A stretch of DNA of 64,000 nucleotides from an uncultured Paracoccaceae bacterium (GTDB taxonomy: Bacteria; Pseudomonadota; Alphaproteobacteria; Rhodobacterales; Rhodobacteraceae). Both the position numbers and the translations under genes were made by a program. The notes below the pieces were generated by a model. The model did not search any database and was not told where the DNA came from. It saw only the letters and a list, made by a program, of their open reading frames with translations. The DNA lies in assembly GCA_937146765.1 (NCBI GenBank), contig CAKZRP010000002.1, positions 1-64,000 on the forward strand. The letters run 5' to 3'. Within the stretch, counting starts at the first letter, position 1. The number at the start of each line of letters is the position of its first letter. Below are positions 33,479 to 41,911 of the stretch, one piece after another.

Positions 33479-34152
33479 CGCTGCACCCCCTCCAGCGCGC
33501 TGACGAACCAGCCGGTGATATGTTCCAGCCGGGTCAGGGCAGAGCCGACGGTGACCGCATCCGCCCCGCGCCGGAGCGCCTCGGCAGCCAGCGCGGGCGT
33601 GGTATAGCGCCCCTCGGCCATGGTGAAGGCGCCCAAACCCGCAAGCGCCTCCAGCAGCGCGAAATCCGGGGCGGGATCCGCGCTCGCGGTTTCAGCCGTG
33701 TAACCGGACAGGGTGGAACCGAGGATCTCCGCCCCCGCCGCCCGGGCTAGCTGCGCCTCGCGCAGCGTGGCGCAATCGGCCATCACCAGAGCGCCTCCCG
33801 CCAGCGCCTGCCGTGCCAGCGCCGCAAAGGGGAGAGGGCGGGGCCGCTCCGTCGCGTCGATGGCGATCACATCGGCCCCGGCAGCCAGCAGCGCCGCCAC
33901 ATCCTCCGCGCCGGGGGTGATCCGCACCGGGCTGTCGGCAAGGTCGCGTTTGACAAGGCCGATCACTGGCACCTTCACCAGCGGGCGCACGGCGGCCAGA
34001 TTGGCGATGCCTTCGATGCGCAGCCCCACCGCGCCTCCCGCCACCGCCGCCTGCGCCAGTGCGGCGACGATCTCGGGGCGGTCCATCGGGCCATGATCTA
34101 CCGGTTGGCAGGAGGCAACCAGCCCGCCACGAAGCGTCTCTAACAAGGTCAT
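33475..34152 (-). CDS. nanE: N-acetylmannosamine-6-phosphate 2-epimerase
   Basis: 225 aa TIM-barrel of the NanE family: [54 protein letters not shown] and LSGYTAET are characteristic. It converts ManNAc-6-P to GlcNAc-6-P for NagA. It starts five bases after the siaM stop and overlaps nanK by 4 bases. Confidence 0.94.
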   Translation of the reverse strand: MTLLETLRGGLVASCQPVDHGPMDRPEIVAALAQAAVAGGAVGLRIEGIANLAAVRPLVKVPVIGLVKRDLADSPVRITPGAEDVAALLAAGADVIAIDATERPRPLPFAALARQALAGGALVMADCATLREAQLARAAGAEILGSTLSGYTAETASADPAPDFALLEALAGLGAFTMAEGRYTTPALAAEALRRGADAVTVGSALTRLEHITGWFVSALEGVQR

Positions 34153-34157
34153 ATGTC

Positions 34158-35432
34158 TCAGTCCAACAGGCTCGGAAGCGTGGTCACAAGGGCGGGAAAG
34201 GTGCAGATCAGTGCTAGCACCACCAGCGGCGGCACAAGCCAGGGCAGGATCGCGCGGGCGAGCCGGTGATAGGGAATGCCTCCCACCTGCGCCACCACGA
34301 AGAGCGCCATGCCCATCGGCGGCGTCAGGATCGAGATCATCAGGTTGAACACCACGATGATGCCGAAATGCACCGGATCGACGCCAAATCCCATCGCCAC
34401 CGGCACCAGGATCGGCACCACGATCAGCAGGATCACCAGCGATTCAATAAAGGCACCAAGGACGAAGATCATCAGGTTCACCGCGATCAGAAAGCCCACC
34501 GGCCCGTCGACAAGCCCGAGGAACATCCCCGCGATCTGCTGCGGCGCCTGCTCGCGCGCCAGCACATAGCCCAGCAGCGCCACACCGGCGATGATGGTGG
34601 CAATGGTGGCCGAGGTGGCGGTGGTCTCGTAGATCGCCGCCCAGAGCCGTTTCAGCGTCAGTTCGCGGTAAAACAGCAGGTCGATCAGGATCGCATAGAG
34701 CACGGTCACCGCCGCCGCCTCGGTCGGCGAGAACATCCCCGAGAAGATGCCGCCCACGATCACCGCCGGGGTCAGCAGCGCGGGAAAGGAACGCACGAAG
34801 AGCGCGCCGGTCACCCGCAGGCTCGGGCGCGGGTCGCAGGGGTAACTGCGGCGCTTGGCCATCAGATAGACCATCGCCATCAGCGCCAGCGCGCAGAGGA
34901 CACCGGGCACCACCCCGCCGAGGAACAGCTTGCCGATCGAGGTGTTGGAGATCACCCCATAGAGCACCATGGTGATCGAGGGCGGCACCAGCGGGCCGAT
35001 CATCGAGGAGGCGGCGGTAATGGCACCGGCAAACTCGTCGTCATAGCCCGCCTCCCGCATCGCCTCGATCTCCATCTTGCCCAGCCCGCCCGCATCCGCC
35101 AGCGCCGAGCCGGACATGCCGGAAAAGAACAGCGAAGCCAGCACGTTCACATGGCCCAGCCCGCCGGGGACGTGGCCGACAAGGGCGCGGGCAAAACCGA
35201 AGAGATGTTTGGTGATCCCGGCCGAGTTGAGGATCGCCGCCGCCAGGATGAACAGCGGCACCGCCAGCATCGGAAAGGAATTGAGCGCATCCACCATCCG
35301 CTGGGAGGCGAAGGCCAGCCCGAGGCCGGACCAGTAGAAATAGCCCATGGAGACAAAGATCATGGCCACCCCGATCGGCACGCCGACCAGAACCAGGAGC
35401 AGCCAGAGGCCACCGATAAGTGCGAGAATCAT
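34158..35432 (-). CDS. siaM: Sialic-acid TRAP transporter large permease (DctM/SiaM)
   Basis: 424 aa with about 12 hydrophobic segments; [40 protein letters not shown] and [15 protein letters not shown] are DctM signatures. It forms the sodium-coupled transport channel with SiaQ. The ATG at 35432 overlaps the siaQ stop (ATGA); the open frame continues upstream across siaQ but that part is a shadow, so this is not a natural QM fusion. Confidence 0.92.
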   Translation of the reverse strand: MILALIGGLWLLLVLVGVPIGVAMIFVSMGYFYWSGLGLAFASQRMVDALNSFPMLAVPLFILAAAILNSAGITKHLFGFARALVGHVPGGLGHVNVLASLFFSGMSGSALADAGGLGKMEIEAMREAGYDDEFAGAITAASSMIGPLVPPSITMVLYGVISNTSIGKLFLGGVVPGVLCALALMAMVYLMAKRRSYPCDPRPSLRVTGALFVRSFPALLTPAVIVGGIFSGMFSPTEAAAVTVLYAILIDLLFYRELTLKRLWAAIYETTATSATIATIIAGVALLGYVLAREQAPQQIAGMFLGLVDGPVGFLIAVNLMIFVLGAFIESLVILLIVVPILVPVAMGFGVDPVHFGIIVVFNLMISILTPPMGMALFVVAQVGGIPYHRLARAILPWLVPPLVVLALICTFPALVTTLPSLLD

Positions 35433-35923
35433 AGGGTTGGGTCCTGCGTGAGGTCGTCGTCGCCGCCATCCGGTCCCAGACGCCAGAGGATCCGGCGCAG
35501 GATGCGGTAGCAGATCAGGATCGCGGCCACGAAGGCCGAGGCATAAAGCACCGCATCCGGCACCGGCAGGGTCACCGCTTCGTTGATCGCGGTGCGTTTG
35601 ACCGTGCGCCAGCCGATCACCGCCAGATGGCCCATCAGCCCGAGGTAGACGAGGTCGATCACGGTGAACAGCACCCGCCGCCCGCCGCCAGACAGGCGCT
35701 CCGCCACAAAGCCCATCTTGAGCTGGGAATTGGTGCGCTCGGCCTCGCCGATGGCGAGAAAGGCCATCCAGACCCAGATCCAGCGCGCCAGCTCCTCTGT
35801 CCAGACCGGTCCGGTGAACAGGGCGGTGCGTCCAAAGATCTGGATCAGGATCACCGCAAAGAGGATGATGAACAGGACCGAGGCGGCAATCCCCTCGGGG
35901 CTGTAGGTCCATTTCGAAGGCAT
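35429..35923 (-). CDS. siaQ: Sialic-acid TRAP transporter small permease (DctQ/SiaQ)
   Basis: 164 aa with four membrane helices (IAASVLFIILFAVILIQIFG; VYLGLMGHLAVIGW; and two more) and the DctQ motif TEELARWIWVWMAFLA. It pairs with SiaM. The ATG at 35923 was chosen because GGAGG precedes it and the preceding 20 codons look non-coding. Confidence 0.9.
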   Translation of the reverse strand: MPSKWTYSPEGIAASVLFIILFAVILIQIFGRTALFTGPVWTEELARWIWVWMAFLAIGEAERTNSQLKMGFVAERLSGGGRRVLFTVIDLVYLGLMGHLAVIGWRTVKRTAINEAVTLPVPDAVLYASAFVAAILICYRILRRILWRLGPDGGDDDLTQDPTL

Positions 35924-35988
35924 GGGTCCTCCCAGGTGGCTGCGGGCAATGGGGCGACGCGGCGCGCCGCCCCGGTGGGGCATTGGCC

Positions 35989-36951
35989 TCAGCGGCCACG
36001 CACCTCGGCAATGGCACCGGCCCCGAACTCGGCCTCAAGCGCCTCGTAATAGGGGGTCATCGCGGCGCGGAACGGGGTCAGGTCCGGATGGGTGATGGTC
36101 AGCCCCTTGTCCTTGAACTCTGCCACCAGCGCCGCCTCGGCGGCAAAGGTCATCTCGTCGGACGTGTCGCCCCCCGCCTTGATCGCGGCGGCGACCCAGC
36201 CCTTCTCCTCCTCGCTGAGCGCGTCCCAGGTCAGTTTCGACATCTGGATCGCGGCAGAGGCGACAAAGTGGTTGGTCAGGGCGATGGCGCTCTGCACCTC
36301 GTAGAACTTCTGCGCGTCGATGGTCGGCAGCGGGTTCTCCTGCGCATCCACCTGATTGGTCTGCAAGGCCAGGTAAACCTCGGCAAAGGCCACCGGCGCC
36401 GGGGTCGCGCCCACCGCCTCGGCATAGGCAATCAGGAAGGGCACATTGGGGGTGCGCAGGCGCAGCCCCTGGAGATCGTCCATGCGCTCGATCGGACGGT
36501 TGGCGGTGGTCTGCCGGGTGCCGTAATACCAGACATCCAGCATATGCACGCCCTGGGCCTCGAACGCGGCCGCCATCTCCTGTCCCCAGGGGCTTGCGAC
36601 GATCTCTTCCAGATGGGCGAAGTCATCCACCACATAGGGGGCGCCGACCAGTTTCAGCTCTGGGATCACATAGGACATGTCCGGATAGCCGGTCATCACC
36701 ATGTCGAGTTCCCCGGCCTGCGCCTGCGCCACCATCGACTTGAAATCCCCCAGCGTGCCCGAGGGATAGAGCCGCACCGACATCTCGCCACCCGAGACCT
36801 CTTCCAGCGTCTTGGCGAAGGCTTCTGCACCGGCATAGACGTTGGAATTCTCGCCGTCCTGCATGCCGAAGGTCAGCTCGCGCGCCTGCGCTGCACCGCC
36901 CAGCAGGGCCAGAAGCGCGACACCGGTCGCCAGGGATGTCTTCAAGGTCAT
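35989..36951 (-). CDS. siaP: TRAP transporter substrate-binding protein, probable sialic-acid SiaP
   Basis: 320 aa with signal peptide (LATGVALLALLGGAAQA). DctP-family features: GMQDGENSNVYAGAEAFAKT, LYPSGTLGDFKSMVAQAQAG, and LRLRTPNVPF with the conserved Arg that salt-bridges the substrate carboxylate; VYLALQTNQVDAQENP follows. Position within the nan locus makes N-acetylneuraminate the likely ligand. GGAG lies six bases before the ATG at 36951. Confidence 0.88.
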   Translation of the reverse strand: MTLKTSLATGVALLALLGGAAQARELTFGMQDGENSNVYAGAEAFAKTLEEVSGGEMSVRLYPSGTLGDFKSMVAQAQAGELDMVMTGYPDMSYVIPELKLVGAPYVVDDFAHLEEIVASPWGQEMAAAFEAQGVHMLDVWYYGTRQTTANRPIERMDDLQGLRLRTPNVPFLIAYAEAVGATPAPVAFAEVYLALQTNQVDAQENPLPTIDAQKFYEVQSAIALTNHFVASAAIQMSKLTWDALSEEEKGWVAAAIKAGGDTSDEMTFAAEAALVAEFKDKGLTITHPDLTPFRAAMTPYYEALEAEFGAGAIAEVRGR

Positions 36952-36998
36952 AGTCCACTCCATCTGTTGGAAAGGCAGTTTAGCCTGCCGGTTTGTTG

Positions 36999-37751
36999 TC
37001 AGGGTTCCGCCCCCTGACGAATGCCGCCATGGGCGGATTGCGGCGCGCTGAGCCGCGCGCGGTAGGACCGCGACAGATGCCGGTCCATCACCTCGGTGGC
37101 GGCCATCACGTCATTGTTGAGGATCGCCTGATAGATCTCGCGATGCTCTTCATAGGAATTCTGGTCGTAGCGCTCTGGATCGGCGCTGGCCGGGCGATGG
37201 GCGATCATCGCGCTGACGAACATGTCATGCAGCGCCAGGATCACCGGATTGCCGACCACGCTGACGATCTCGCGGTGAAAGGCGATGTCGGTGGAGGCAA
37301 ACTCCGCCGTGCCGATGGCATCGAAATTGCGCTCCAGCGCCACCCGCAGCTTGGAAATCTGCAGATTGTCCGCCCGCAGGGCCGCCTCGCGCGCCGCACC
37401 GGTCTCGATGAACTGGCGCATCTGTTCCAGATGGGCGCCGCTCTCGGGCCCGCCGAGCACCTCTCGGATATGATCTGCAGCCGAACTCAGCACCCCCTGC
37501 AAGGAGGGCTTGGCCGCCCGGGGCCGTTTGCCGGCCCCCGCATTGGCATAGCCACGCAGCTGCATCTGGGCGAGCGCTTCACGCACTGTCGGGCGCGAGG
37601 CCTCGAACCGTTCGCAAAGTTCCCGCTCGGTGGGCAGCGCCTCACCCACCGCCAGCGCCCCGGCGCGGATCTCCGCGACGAGCGTATCGGCAATGGTTTC
37701 CGAGGTGCGCCGAACCGTCATTGTCTCCTGTCCCTTCTGATGGGCATCCAT
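36999..37751 (-). CDS. nanR: GntR/FadR-family regulator, probable NanR
   Basis: About 250 aa. Winged helix: TERELCERFEASRPTVREAL, then AQMQLRGYA; the C-terminal all-helical FCD domain has TDIAFHREIV, YEEHREIYQAILNNDVMAA and a late MDRHL, carrying the metal-binding His/Asp pattern. AAGGAG six bases before the ATG at 37751 supports this start; 37721 also has a good site. It is upstream of siaP on the same strand and divergent from nanA, so it controls both directions. Confidence 0.85.
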   Translation of the reverse strand: MDAHQKGQETMTVRRTSETIADTLVAEIRAGALAVGEALPTERELCERFEASRPTVREALAQMQLRGYANAGAGKRPRAAKPSLQGVLSSAADHIREVLGGPESGAHLEQMRQFIETGAAREAALRADNLQISKLRVALERNFDAIGTAEFASTDIAFHREIVSVVGNPVILALHDMFVSAMIAHRPASADPERYDQNSYEEHREIYQAILNNDVMAATEVMDRHLSRSYRARLSAPQSAHGGIRQGAEP

Positions 37752-37835
37752 TTCGATCTCCTTGGATGGGAAAGCCGTCTCCAAGTCAGATCACGCTTCC
37801 AGCTGTCATGCCAGCCAGAACGCTTCTGACATTTT

Positions 37836-37865
37836 GGTATGACAATAAATCTGTATTGTCAAACC
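37836..37865. promoter_or_regulatory. Probable NanR operator between nanR and nanA
   Basis: Inverted repeat TGACAATA (37840-37847) / TATTGTCA (37854-37861) with a 6-base spacer, extended by GGT and ACC on the flanks after one mismatch. GGTAT half-sites recall the GGTATA repeats bound by E. coli NanR, a GntR/FadR-type regulator. It sits in the only divergent gap of the sialic-acid locus. Confidence 0.6.
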
Positions 37866-37993
37866 TGAAGTCAAAATTTATGGTCAAACCCGTCGAATGA
37901 TAAGCGTAAACCCGTGAAACTTCGGCTTTTGGGCTGACAAAAAGGAAATTTTTGACTGTCCAGAACGATCCAACAATGGCTAGGGAAATCCCG

Positions 37994-38890
37994 ATGACAA
38001 AAGCACTTACCGGCATGTACGCCGCTCTCATGACGGCCTTTGACGATGCCGGAGACTTCAGCCCGGAGCGCCAGCAAGCACTCAACGCCTATGTGCTCCG
38101 TCAGGGGCTCACCGGTCTCTATGTCGGCGGCAGCAGCGGCGAATCGGGGCTGCTGGATCGCGAGGAACTGCTCGCCCAGCAGGCAGTGGTCGCCGAAAGC
38201 GCCCGTGGCACCGGCACTCGGCTGATTGCCCATGTGGGCATGCCGAACCTGCGCGACTCGATCCGTTTGGCGCGACAGGCGGCGAGCCTCGGCTATCACG
38301 GGCTCTCCGCCTTGCCGCCGCATTCCTACCCGTTCACGGATGCAGAGATCGTTGGCTACTATCGCGATCTCGCTGCAGCCACCGACTTGCCGCTGATCGT
38401 CTACGAGGTGCCGATCCGCACCGGTCGTCCGATCGGGCTGGAGGCGCTGGTGGAGACCCTGACCCTGCCCAATGTCGCGGGCATCAAGTTTACCTCCACC
38501 GATCTGTTCAAATTCTCGATGCTGCGTCGCCGCTGCCCCGAAAAGAGCTACTTCTTCGGTTTTGACGAGATTTATCTGACCGGCGGTGTGCTGGGTGCGG
38601 ATGGCGGAATCGGCACCACCTACAACCTCATCGGCAGGCTCTACGTGGCGCTCGATGCGGCGCTGCGCGCAGGCGATCTCGCACTGGCGCAGGCCTTGCA
38701 GGAAGTCTCGCAAATCTTTGTCGAGGTACTGCTCGACCTCGGCGTGTTGCCGGGGATGAAGGCGGGGTTTGCCGCCATCGGCATCGACCTTGGCACCACT
38801 CGGGCACCAATGCTGGCACGTGCCGCGGATGCAGAGGTGCGCATGGCCGCGCTGCTGAACGATCCGCGGGTCGCTCCCTGGCGTGCCTGA
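37994..38890 (+). CDS. nanA: N-acetylneuraminate lyase
   Basis: 298 aa class-I aldolase of the DHDPS/NAL family: TGMYAALMTAF start like E. coli NanA, GLYVGGSSGES phosphate/carboxylate loop, VYEVPIRTG with the catalytic Tyr, GIKFTSTDLFK with the Schiff-base Lys, and GADGGIGTTYNLIG. It splits Neu5Ac into ManNAc and pyruvate. Upstream in-frame starts (37952 TTG, 37976 ATG) exist, but the family alignment favours 37994. Confidence 0.93.
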   Translation: MTKALTGMYAALMTAFDDAGDFSPERQQALNAYVLRQGLTGLYVGGSSGESGLLDREELLAQQAVVAESARGTGTRLIAHVGMPNLRDSIRLARQAASLGYHGLSALPPHSYPFTDAEIVGYYRDLAAATDLPLIVYEVPIRTGRPIGLEALVETLTLPNVAGIKFTSTDLFKFSMLRRRCPEKSYFFGFDEIYLTGGVLGADGGIGTTYNLIGRLYVALDAALRAGDLALAQALQEVSQIFVEVLLDLGVLPGMKAGFAAIGIDLGTTRAPMLARAADAEVRMAALLNDPRVAPWRA

Positions 38891-38919
38891 ATCTCTGCGC
38901 GACATTTCAAACCCCAAAA

Positions 38920-38936
38920 GGGGGCGGCAAGCCCCC
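38920..38936. terminator. Intercistronic hairpin between nanA and nanM
   Basis: GGGGGC (38920-38925) and GCCCCC (38931-38936) form a six-pair stem with a five-base loop, 30 bases after the nanA stop and 27 before nanM. With no T-run after it, an RNA-processing or attenuation role is more likely than full termination. Confidence 0.4.
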
Positions 38937-38962
38937 TCACCCGCCAACAGAGGAACCCTCAC

Positions 38963-40114
38963 ATGACCTTTCGCAGCTTCGCGGCGCATCTTGCCGCCGT
39001 GCCCTTGCTGGCCACCCCGGTCTTGGCCGAGAGCTGGCCGGACCTTCCGGTCCCCCTGAAGAACGGGTTTGCCGCCCAGATCGGCGAGTCCATCTATGCC
39101 GGTCTCGGCAGCGCCGGGCAGAGCGTCTTCCGTCTCGATCTCGCGGATCGCAGCGCCGGATGGGTAGAGGTCGCGACCTTCGTCGGCCCGGCACCGAACC
39201 AGCCCGCCACTGCGGTGGTCGACCAGCAACTCTATGTCTTTTCCGGCTCTGGCAAATCCGAACCGGACGCCCCGGCGCCGATAGTCTTTGACACAGTCTA
39301 CCGCTACGACCCGGCCAGCAACAGCTGGAGCCAGCTTGCCACCACTGCCCCGGCCGGGCTGCTCGGTGCTTCCGCGGCGGCTCTGACGGACGGCACCATC
39401 GCGATCTTTGGTGGCTACAACAAGGCACTGTTTGACAGCTATCTTGCCGACATCACCGCCATCGATCGGGACACAGAGCCGGAGCGCTGGAGCCAGACAG
39501 TACAGGACTTCATGGGCATGGAGCCCGAGGCCTACCGATGGAACGATTTGGTCCTGATCTACGACCCCGTCGCCAACATCTGGTCGACGCGAGGTCGCAA
39601 TCCGGATCTGCCGAACACCGGCGCCGCGCTGGTGGAGATCGCATCGGACAGCTTTCTGCTGGCAAACGGAGAGATCAAACCCGGCCTGCGTACCGATGTG
39701 GTCAAACAGGTGGACCTGGCAAAGCCCGAGGCCCGCTGGACCCACCTGCCTCCACTGCCTTCAGGCGACGCCAGCATCCGTCAGGAGGGGGTTGCCGGGG
39801 CCTTTGCCGGGCGTATCGGCGAAAGTGTCATCATTGCCGGAGGCGCCAATTTCACCGGAGCCCGTGCGGCGGCGGACTCCGGGCGCTGGTTTGCCCACGA
39901 AGGACTGCCCAAGTCCTGGGCCAGCGACATCTTCCAATACCGGAACGGCACATGGAGTCATGCCGGAGTTTTACCACAGGGGCTGGCCTATGGCGCTAGC
40001 CTCACGCTCCCCGAAGGCATCTTGCTGATCGGTGGTGAGGACAACACACAGGCGGCACGCCGCGAAGTCTCGTTGCTGACGCTTGCTGCCGGGGCGGCCA
40101 GCCTGACACCCTGA
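38963..40114 (+). CDS. nanM: N-acetylneuraminate epimerase (mutarotase), kelch beta-propeller
   Basis: 383 aa with a signal peptide (AAVPLLATPVLAES). Kelch-type blades; the NanM signatures AYRWNDLVLIYDP, LLANGEIKPGLRTD, GVAGAFAGRI and FAHEGLPKSWASDI follow E. coli NanM closely. It equilibrates alpha- and beta-Neu5Ac in the periplasm, presenting the anomer that SiaP binds. Confidence 0.92.
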   Translation: MTFRSFAAHLAAVPLLATPVLAESWPDLPVPLKNGFAAQIGESIYAGLGSAGQSVFRLDLADRSAGWVEVATFVGPAPNQPATAVVDQQLYVFSGSGKSEPDAPAPIVFDTVYRYDPASNSWSQLATTAPAGLLGASAAALTDGTIAIFGGYNKALFDSYLADITAIDRDTEPERWSQTVQDFMGMEPEAYRWNDLVLIYDPVANIWSTRGRNPDLPNTGAALVEIASDSFLLANGEIKPGLRTDVVKQVDLAKPEARWTHLPPLPSGDASIRQEGVAGAFAGRIGESVIIAGGANFTGARAAADSGRWFAHEGLPKSWASDIFQYRNGTWSHAGVLPQGLAYGASLTLPEGILLIGGEDNTQAARREVSLLTLAAGAASLTP

Positions 40115-40299
40115 CGCTCGAGGACGAATGGCCCGGGGTGAAGATGGGGGAATAGGGCCACAACATGGTTCCACCTCGCGATCCGTCCCCTCGGGCTGCG
40201 ATCAAGGATCAGACGCGGATCTTTTCGACCACCATCGTTTTCCAGTCCGCCAGCGGATCGGCGAGGATGATCTCGCGCGATCTTCCGTTGGTGAGCGGG

Positions 40300-40500
40300 G
40301 TGCGGTGAGTCCTCCTTGAGCTTCCGCTGCCTGAAGGAGGGCCGGATCAGGCCACTGTCGATTATTGGTAGGCTGCTTGGCACGGCCCCTATTGGGCTCA
40401 GCGTCGCGATGATGTCTTTTCAGAGCTCGGTCGCCGTCCAGTGCCGGAATTGCTGTATGCACTCGACCATTTGCCGCATCCCCTTGGGTCAGGACTCGTT
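40300..40500 (-). pseudogene. IS5/IS427-type transposase N-terminal remnant
   Basis: Minus-strand reading gives CIQQFRHWTATEL followed by a stop and KDIIATL, recognisable as a degraded version of the SVCRQFRRWTLAGLWEDILNAL region of IS427-group OrfA. It carries an in-frame stop and has no intact start. Confidence 0.45.
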
Positions 40501-40506
40501 CTTGTT

Positions 40507-40764
40507 TCATAGCCAGAACATGACGGTTGCAGCGAGGGCGACGGCGCAGAGGAAGACCTTCGGGTACCTGTCGTAACGGGTGGCAACGCGTCGCCAGTCC
40601 TTCAGCCTTCCAAACAGGATCTCGATCCGGTTGCGGCTTTTGTAGCGGCGCTTGTCGTGCTTGATTGGTTTTTCACGAGACTTCCGACCAGGAATGCAGG
40701 GCTTTATCCCTTTGTCCTTCAACGCTTCCCTGAACCAATCAGCGTCATAACCGCGGGCGGCCAT
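40507..40764 (-). pseudogene. IS5-family transposase C-terminal remnant
   Basis: About 82 codons ending at 40507: RGYDADWFREALKDKGIKPC, HDKRRYKSRNRIEILFGRLK, then DWRRVATRYDRYPKVFLCAV. This is the C-terminal DDE part (second Asp and final Glu) of an IS427-type transposase, distinct in sequence from the copy at 19773-20624. The N-terminal part is missing; the open frame continues upstream as unrelated sequence. Confidence 0.75.
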
Positions 40765-40785
40765 CGGCATCAGCGACCTCGCAAA

Positions 40786-41037
40786 CCCCACCCCCCAAGG
40801 GCACGACCTGAGATCTGCCCACGTCCGTGGTCTACGCCGGAGGGTTGCGATTGACGCGCTACGTGACGAGTTTCTGAGCCAGGGCATATTCAAGACTACG
40901 GATCGGCTGGACGCCATGCCTCTGACGCGCCTGCTGCGCGAAGGCCAGTCAATGCCGGTCTGGGGCCCCGAGGAACCGCGTGAAGGAGGGCGCATTTGGG
41001 TCGCGCGCGGGAACCCGGGTAAGTTCAGGCTGGCTTG
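40786..41037 (+). other. Unassigned coding-like frame fragment next to IS remnants
   Basis: A plus-strand frame reads ALRDEFLSQGIFKTTDRLDA, then MPLTRLLREGQSMPVWGPEE and GRIWVARGNPGKFRLAW, with coding-like composition, before it merges into the antisense of the TetR gene. I do not recognise the family, and no complete gene is present, so it is probably the cut end of a former gene. Confidence 0.3.
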
Positions 41038-41038
41038 G

Positions 41039-41671
41039 TCATTCGACATACCCTTTTGTCAGGGCCTTGAGGACGGCCTCCGGGCTTGTCAGTTTCAACA
41101 GGTCGGTTCGACCGCTTTCAACCTCGACGTAATATGGAATCCGCATCAAACGGTCCGCGCGGGTCTCGCCGAGTTTCAGCGTGTTGTACCCAAGCTGGGT
41201 GAAATAGGCGACATTGGCGCGGGTGCGGGCGCGCTCGGGGTCGAAGCCGAGGGCGGCGAACACCGTGACCAAGATCTCGATCCGCTGATGTTCGGCGTCT
41301 TTCAGCACCATGGCGGTTTCGGGCGAGACCTGCGCCCAGGCCCGGAAAGCCGCGTCATAGGCCGGGTCGAAACGCTCTTCCAGAGCGATGAGGCGCACAT
41401 AGGCCAAATACATACAGAACCCGTCCGGACCGGCCTGCAGGATGTCCTCGTGAAAAGGGGCTGAATTGCGCGCCAGCCAGTCGGCGCGCAGCCCGACGAG
41501 CAGCTCTTCGAGATTTCCAAAATGGGTGTAATAGGCGCCGGTGGTCACCCCGAGTTCCGCCGCGATTCTGCGCAATGTCACGGCCTGGATGCCACCGGAG
41601 ATCAGCAGGCCGCGTGCGGCCTCGATCCATTCCCGCCTCTCAAGGCCCGCTTTTGTCTGTGTATTTTGCAA
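41039..41671 (-). CDS. TetR-family transcriptional regulator
   Basis: 210 aa. N-terminal HTH: AVTLRRIAAELGVTTGAYYT, then HFGNLEELL. The C-terminal ligand domain is TetR_C-like without further assignment. It is divergent from the betaine-type ABC transporter across 240 bases containing two copies of a 14-bp near-palindrome, its probable operators, so it should control the transporter-lyase operon. Confidence 0.88.
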   Translation of the reverse strand: MQNTQTKAGLERREWIEAARGLLISGGIQAVTLRRIAAELGVTTGAYYTHFGNLEELLVGLRADWLARNSAPFHEDILQAGPDGFCMYLAYVRLIALEERFDPAYDAAFRAWAQVSPETAMVLKDAEHQRIEILVTVFAALGFDPERARTRANVAYFTQLGYNTLKLGETRADRLMRIPYYVEVESGRTDLLKLTSPEAVLKALTKGYVE

Positions 41672-41708
41672 AATGCCTCGCTCCTATCTGTTCCTAACGC
41701 AATTTCGC

Positions 41709-41761
41709 TTGACAGGCCACGGCAAATAACGCTCGTTATGTGCAGTCATAACGAGCGTTAT
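41709..41761 (+). promoter_or_regulatory. Promoter with twin TetR operator palindromes
   Basis: A consensus -35 TTGACA (41709-41714) is followed by ATAACGCTCGTTAT (41726-41739) and, after 8 bases, its exact inverse ATAACGAGCGTTAT (41748-41761). Each copy is itself palindromic at 6 + 6 positions (ATAACGnnCGTTAT). Placement at and after the -10 region fits repression of the transporter operon, and the same sites could serve the TetR promoter. Confidence 0.7.
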
Positions 41762-41911
41762 GATAGACAATAAGTCCACCGCCAGTTCTGTAACGACCAG
41801 ATACGTGCCGCTGATATCTCGCCCATCCCCCCTGTCATCGCGGAGGGGTGCGGGAGAGGTCTGCGCGGGTCGAAAGGGCCGACGGGGGACGCTCTGCGAC
41901 AGGGAAAAACC

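Noticed and set aside
34266..35510. Long plus-strand open frame opposite siaM rich in His/Arg/Gln
   Set aside because: Composition is the typical mirror of a hydrophobic membrane protein gene on the other strand.
34158..36038. A single 626-codon open frame suggesting a fused SiaQM transporter
   Set aside because: The first 202 codons are antisense-frame noise over siaQ, which has its own frame, ribosome-binding site and membrane helices; siaM starts at the ATG overlapping the siaQ stop.
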